DNA of 22,941 bases from the NCBI GenBank assembly GCA_041164425.1, contig JBEAPO010000121.1, forward strand, positions 1 to 22,941, given 5' to 3'. How positions within the stretch are numbered: position 1 is the stretch's first letter; every line of letters begins with the position of its first letter. A program made the translations under genes and the position numbers. Positions 22,145-22,941 of this stretch are shown one piece after another. Source of the stretch: F1-20-MAGs119 sp041164425 (GTDB lineage Bacteria; Actinomycetota; Acidimicrobiia; Acidimicrobiales; Ilumatobacteraceae). Under the pieces are notes generated by a model, which saw only the letters and a program-made list of their open reading frames with translations, did not search any database and was not told where the DNA came from.

Positions 22145-22339
22145 TTAGGCGCGCTTGAGGTCGGTGACCACGCCACCAGCAACGCGAACGATGTCTGCTG
22201 GGGCTGCGCCAAAGTTGTCGTTCCATGTTCCCGCCGCCGCCCACACCTCGTCGTACTGCAACAAGTCCGGATCAACAAACACTCGCAGTTGAGTGCTGTG
22301 GCCAAAGGGAGGCACGCCACCGTTTGTCTTAGAAACCCA
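22145..22339 (-). pseudogene. ybaK/EbsC 3'-end fragment, copy 3 (195 bp, frame intact)
   Basis: The same 195-bp extent as copy 2, from TGGGTT to a TAA stop, open throughout: WVSKTN, GGVPPFGHSTQLRVFVD, AAAGTWNDNFGAAPAD, GGVVTDLKRA. About 30 of 188 aligned bases differ from copy 2 by hand count, many of them clustered in one stretch near the 3' end. The divergence argues against a recent tandem duplication. Confidence 0.78.
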
Positions 22340-22350
22340 AGTGGATGATG

Positions 22351-22388
22351 TTGCATTAATGCTATGTAGTAATTATGCTACATAGCAT
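22351..22388 (+). promoter_or_regulatory. Candidate promoter with overlapping 11-bp palindromic operator for the XRE gene
   Basis: TTGCAT (22351-22356) and TATGCT (22374-22379) are spaced by 17 bp. A perfect inverted repeat, ATGCTATGTAG (22359-22369) and CTACATAGCAT (22378-22388) with an 8-bp AT-rich spacer, covers the promoter core and reaches into the ATG at 22387. Transcription would start at about 22386-22387, giving a leaderless message. An XRE dimer bound here would block its own transcription. Confidence 0.6.
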
Positions 22389-22638
22389 GAGTCGCAAACC
22401 AAAGAACGAAACGCCGGTGTACAACCGGCTTGAAGAGATACGAGAAAGGTACGGACTCACTCGGGCCGAACTCGCGTATGCGGCAGATGTGCATTACCAA
22501 ACGATCGGATACATCGAGCGCGGTGAGTACAGCCCCAGCCTGTCGCTCGCTCTGACTATTGCCCAAGTCCTTCAGACAGATGTGCACCAGATCTTCGCAC
22601 TTAATCCATTCACAAATAGAAAAGCAACAACACGATGA
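22387..22638 (+). CDS. XRE-family (Cro/C1-type) transcriptional regulator
   Basis: 83 residues from ATG 22387; an ATG at 22375 would add MLHS but lies inside the promoter. The helix-turn-helix spans about 13-70: LEEIRERYGLTRAELAYAADVHYQTIGYIERGEYSPSLSLALTIAQVL is a compact Cro/C1 domain with recognition helix around HYQTIGYIE. There is no effector domain. Small XRE proteins of this build are often paired with a membrane protein gene, as here, where the stop overlaps the next start (ATGA at 22635-22638). Its own promoter carries a perfect palindrome, so autorepression is the simplest model. It follows ybaK remnant 3 and would be the third cargo unit. Confidence 0.88.
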   Translation: MSRKPKNETPVYNRLEEIRERYGLTRAELAYAADVHYQTIGYIERGEYSPSLSLALTIAQVLQTDVHQIFALNPFTNRKATTR

Positions 22639-22941
22639 ATTGGCTACCGAGTGTTGAGGGATTCTTTGTTTCTCTGGCTGTCATGACGGCGGTGAGAGCA
22701 CTCTGGATCTGGCGTAAATACAAAGATCACCGTTTCCTACGTTTCGTCGGATGGCCAGAACCCTATGGAAAGTCAGGACACAAGGAATACTTCTGGACAT
22801 CTGGAACGTCTGGCACCAGTCGCGCCGAAGTAGAGCGTGCACTGTCGCGGGAGTACACGGCGAAGTTCGGATGGTTGATGACCACCCGTGCTCGTCGCAC
22901 CATCATCGTGTTGAACATTGCCTCCTGGGGGCTCGTCGTCT
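22635..22941 (+). CDS. Hypothetical membrane protein, partner of the XRE regulator (3' end outside window)
   Basis: About 102 residues are visible, starting at an ATG that overlaps the XRE stop by 4 bp, so translation is probably coupled. An N-terminal hydrophobic segment (residues ~9-24, GFFVSLAVMTAVRALW) is followed by a basic, soluble stretch of some 60 residues including an AEVERALSREYTAKF helix. A second hydrophobic segment starts near residue 90 (RTIIVLNIASWGLVV) and runs off the window. No family was recognised. The XRE-membrane pair recalls regulator/DUF2178-like pairs in other bacteria, but I cannot claim membership. Confidence 0.65.
   Translation, partial: MNWLPSVEGFFVSLAVMTAVRALWIWRKYKDHRFLRFVGWPEPYGKSGHKEYFWTSGTSGTSRAEVERALSREYTAKFGWLMTTRARRTIIVLNIASWGLVV

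Larger units (their letters stand above)
20444..22339. repeat. Dispersed array of three ybaK 3'-end fragments with single-gene cargo between them
   Basis: Three minus-strand segments (20444-20541, 21317-21511, 22145-22339) each run from the same internal TGGGTT to the stop codon of a YbaK/EbsC-type gene. Homology stops at the stop codon on one side and at TGGGTT on the other; the flanks are unrelated. Start-to-start distances are 873 and 828 bp. The space between carries an S51 peptidase and a methyltransferase in opposite orientations, and an XRE unit follows the third copy. No full-length ybaK and no recombinase are in the window. The pattern fits serial insertion at a gene's 3' end. Confidence 0.7.

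Noticed and set aside
20444..22339. Integron gene-cassette array with attC sites
   Set aside because: The repeated 195-bp segments are clear coding sequence of a YbaK-type C-terminus, not short imperfect palindromes with R-box GTTRRRY ends. The cargo genes lie in both orientations and no IntI is present.

Overview
The window is a GC-rich, gene-dense stretch of a high-GC actinobacterium, most likely of the Acidimicrobiia/Ilumatobacter kind. That placement is inferred from GTG starts, few strong Shine-Dalgarno sequences, a WS/DGAT acyltransferase, an FdhF/YdeP-type molybdoenzyme and long Thr/Lys-rich linkers. I could not run a phylogeny. No rRNA, tRNA, CRISPR array, transposase or integrase was recognised.

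Left part (1-9.0 kb): the end of a serine beta-lactamase-fold hydrolase meets, tail to tail, a regulator that fuses a PadR-like winged helix to a molybdate-binding Mop/TOBE domain. Diverging from it is a tightly overlapping modABC molybdate uptake operon whose ModC is short and lacks its own Mop domain. Then come a Prx5-type peroxiredoxin, a wax ester synthase/diacylglycerol acyltransferase, a HAD hydrolase, a small membrane protein, an AhpD-like protein, a small Cys-containing protein and an MBL-fold hydrolase.

Middle part (9-19.9 kb): an EamA exporter diverges from a secreted OmpA-domain protein with a repetitive TTT/KKKKTPK linker. These are followed by DoxX, a LOG-family phosphoribohydrolase with a nitroreductase, a GNAT acetyltransferase, a TRIC/UPF0126 membrane protein diverging from an FdhF-like molybdopterin oxidoreductase (a plausible consumer of the molybdate imported by ModABC), a TetR regulator, a four-helix membrane protein and three VOC-fold genes. 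One VOC domain is fused to a four-helix membrane domain. Neighbouring genes often overlap: ATG/stop overlaps within modABC, and shared CTAA stops or 15-bp overlaps between convergent pairs.

Right part (about 19.95-22.94 kb): composition becomes visibly more AT-rich and the organisation changes. Three copies of the last ~195 bp of a YbaK/EbsC-type aminoacyl-tRNA deacylase gene lie on the minus strand, all running from the same internal TGGGTT to the stop codon. They alternate with unrelated single-gene cargo: an S51 peptidase, a SAM methyltransferase, and an XRE regulator with a membrane partner. Copies 2 and 3 are both exactly 195 bp, about 84% identical by hand count, and open in frame. Copy 1 is 98 bp with a frameshifting internal deletion. 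The best reading is serial integration of small gene units at the 3' end of a ybaK gene expected to the right of the window. The recombinase is not visible. The last cargo unit starts with a perfect 11-bp palindrome laid over a candidate promoter whose predicted transcript would begin at the XRE start codon.
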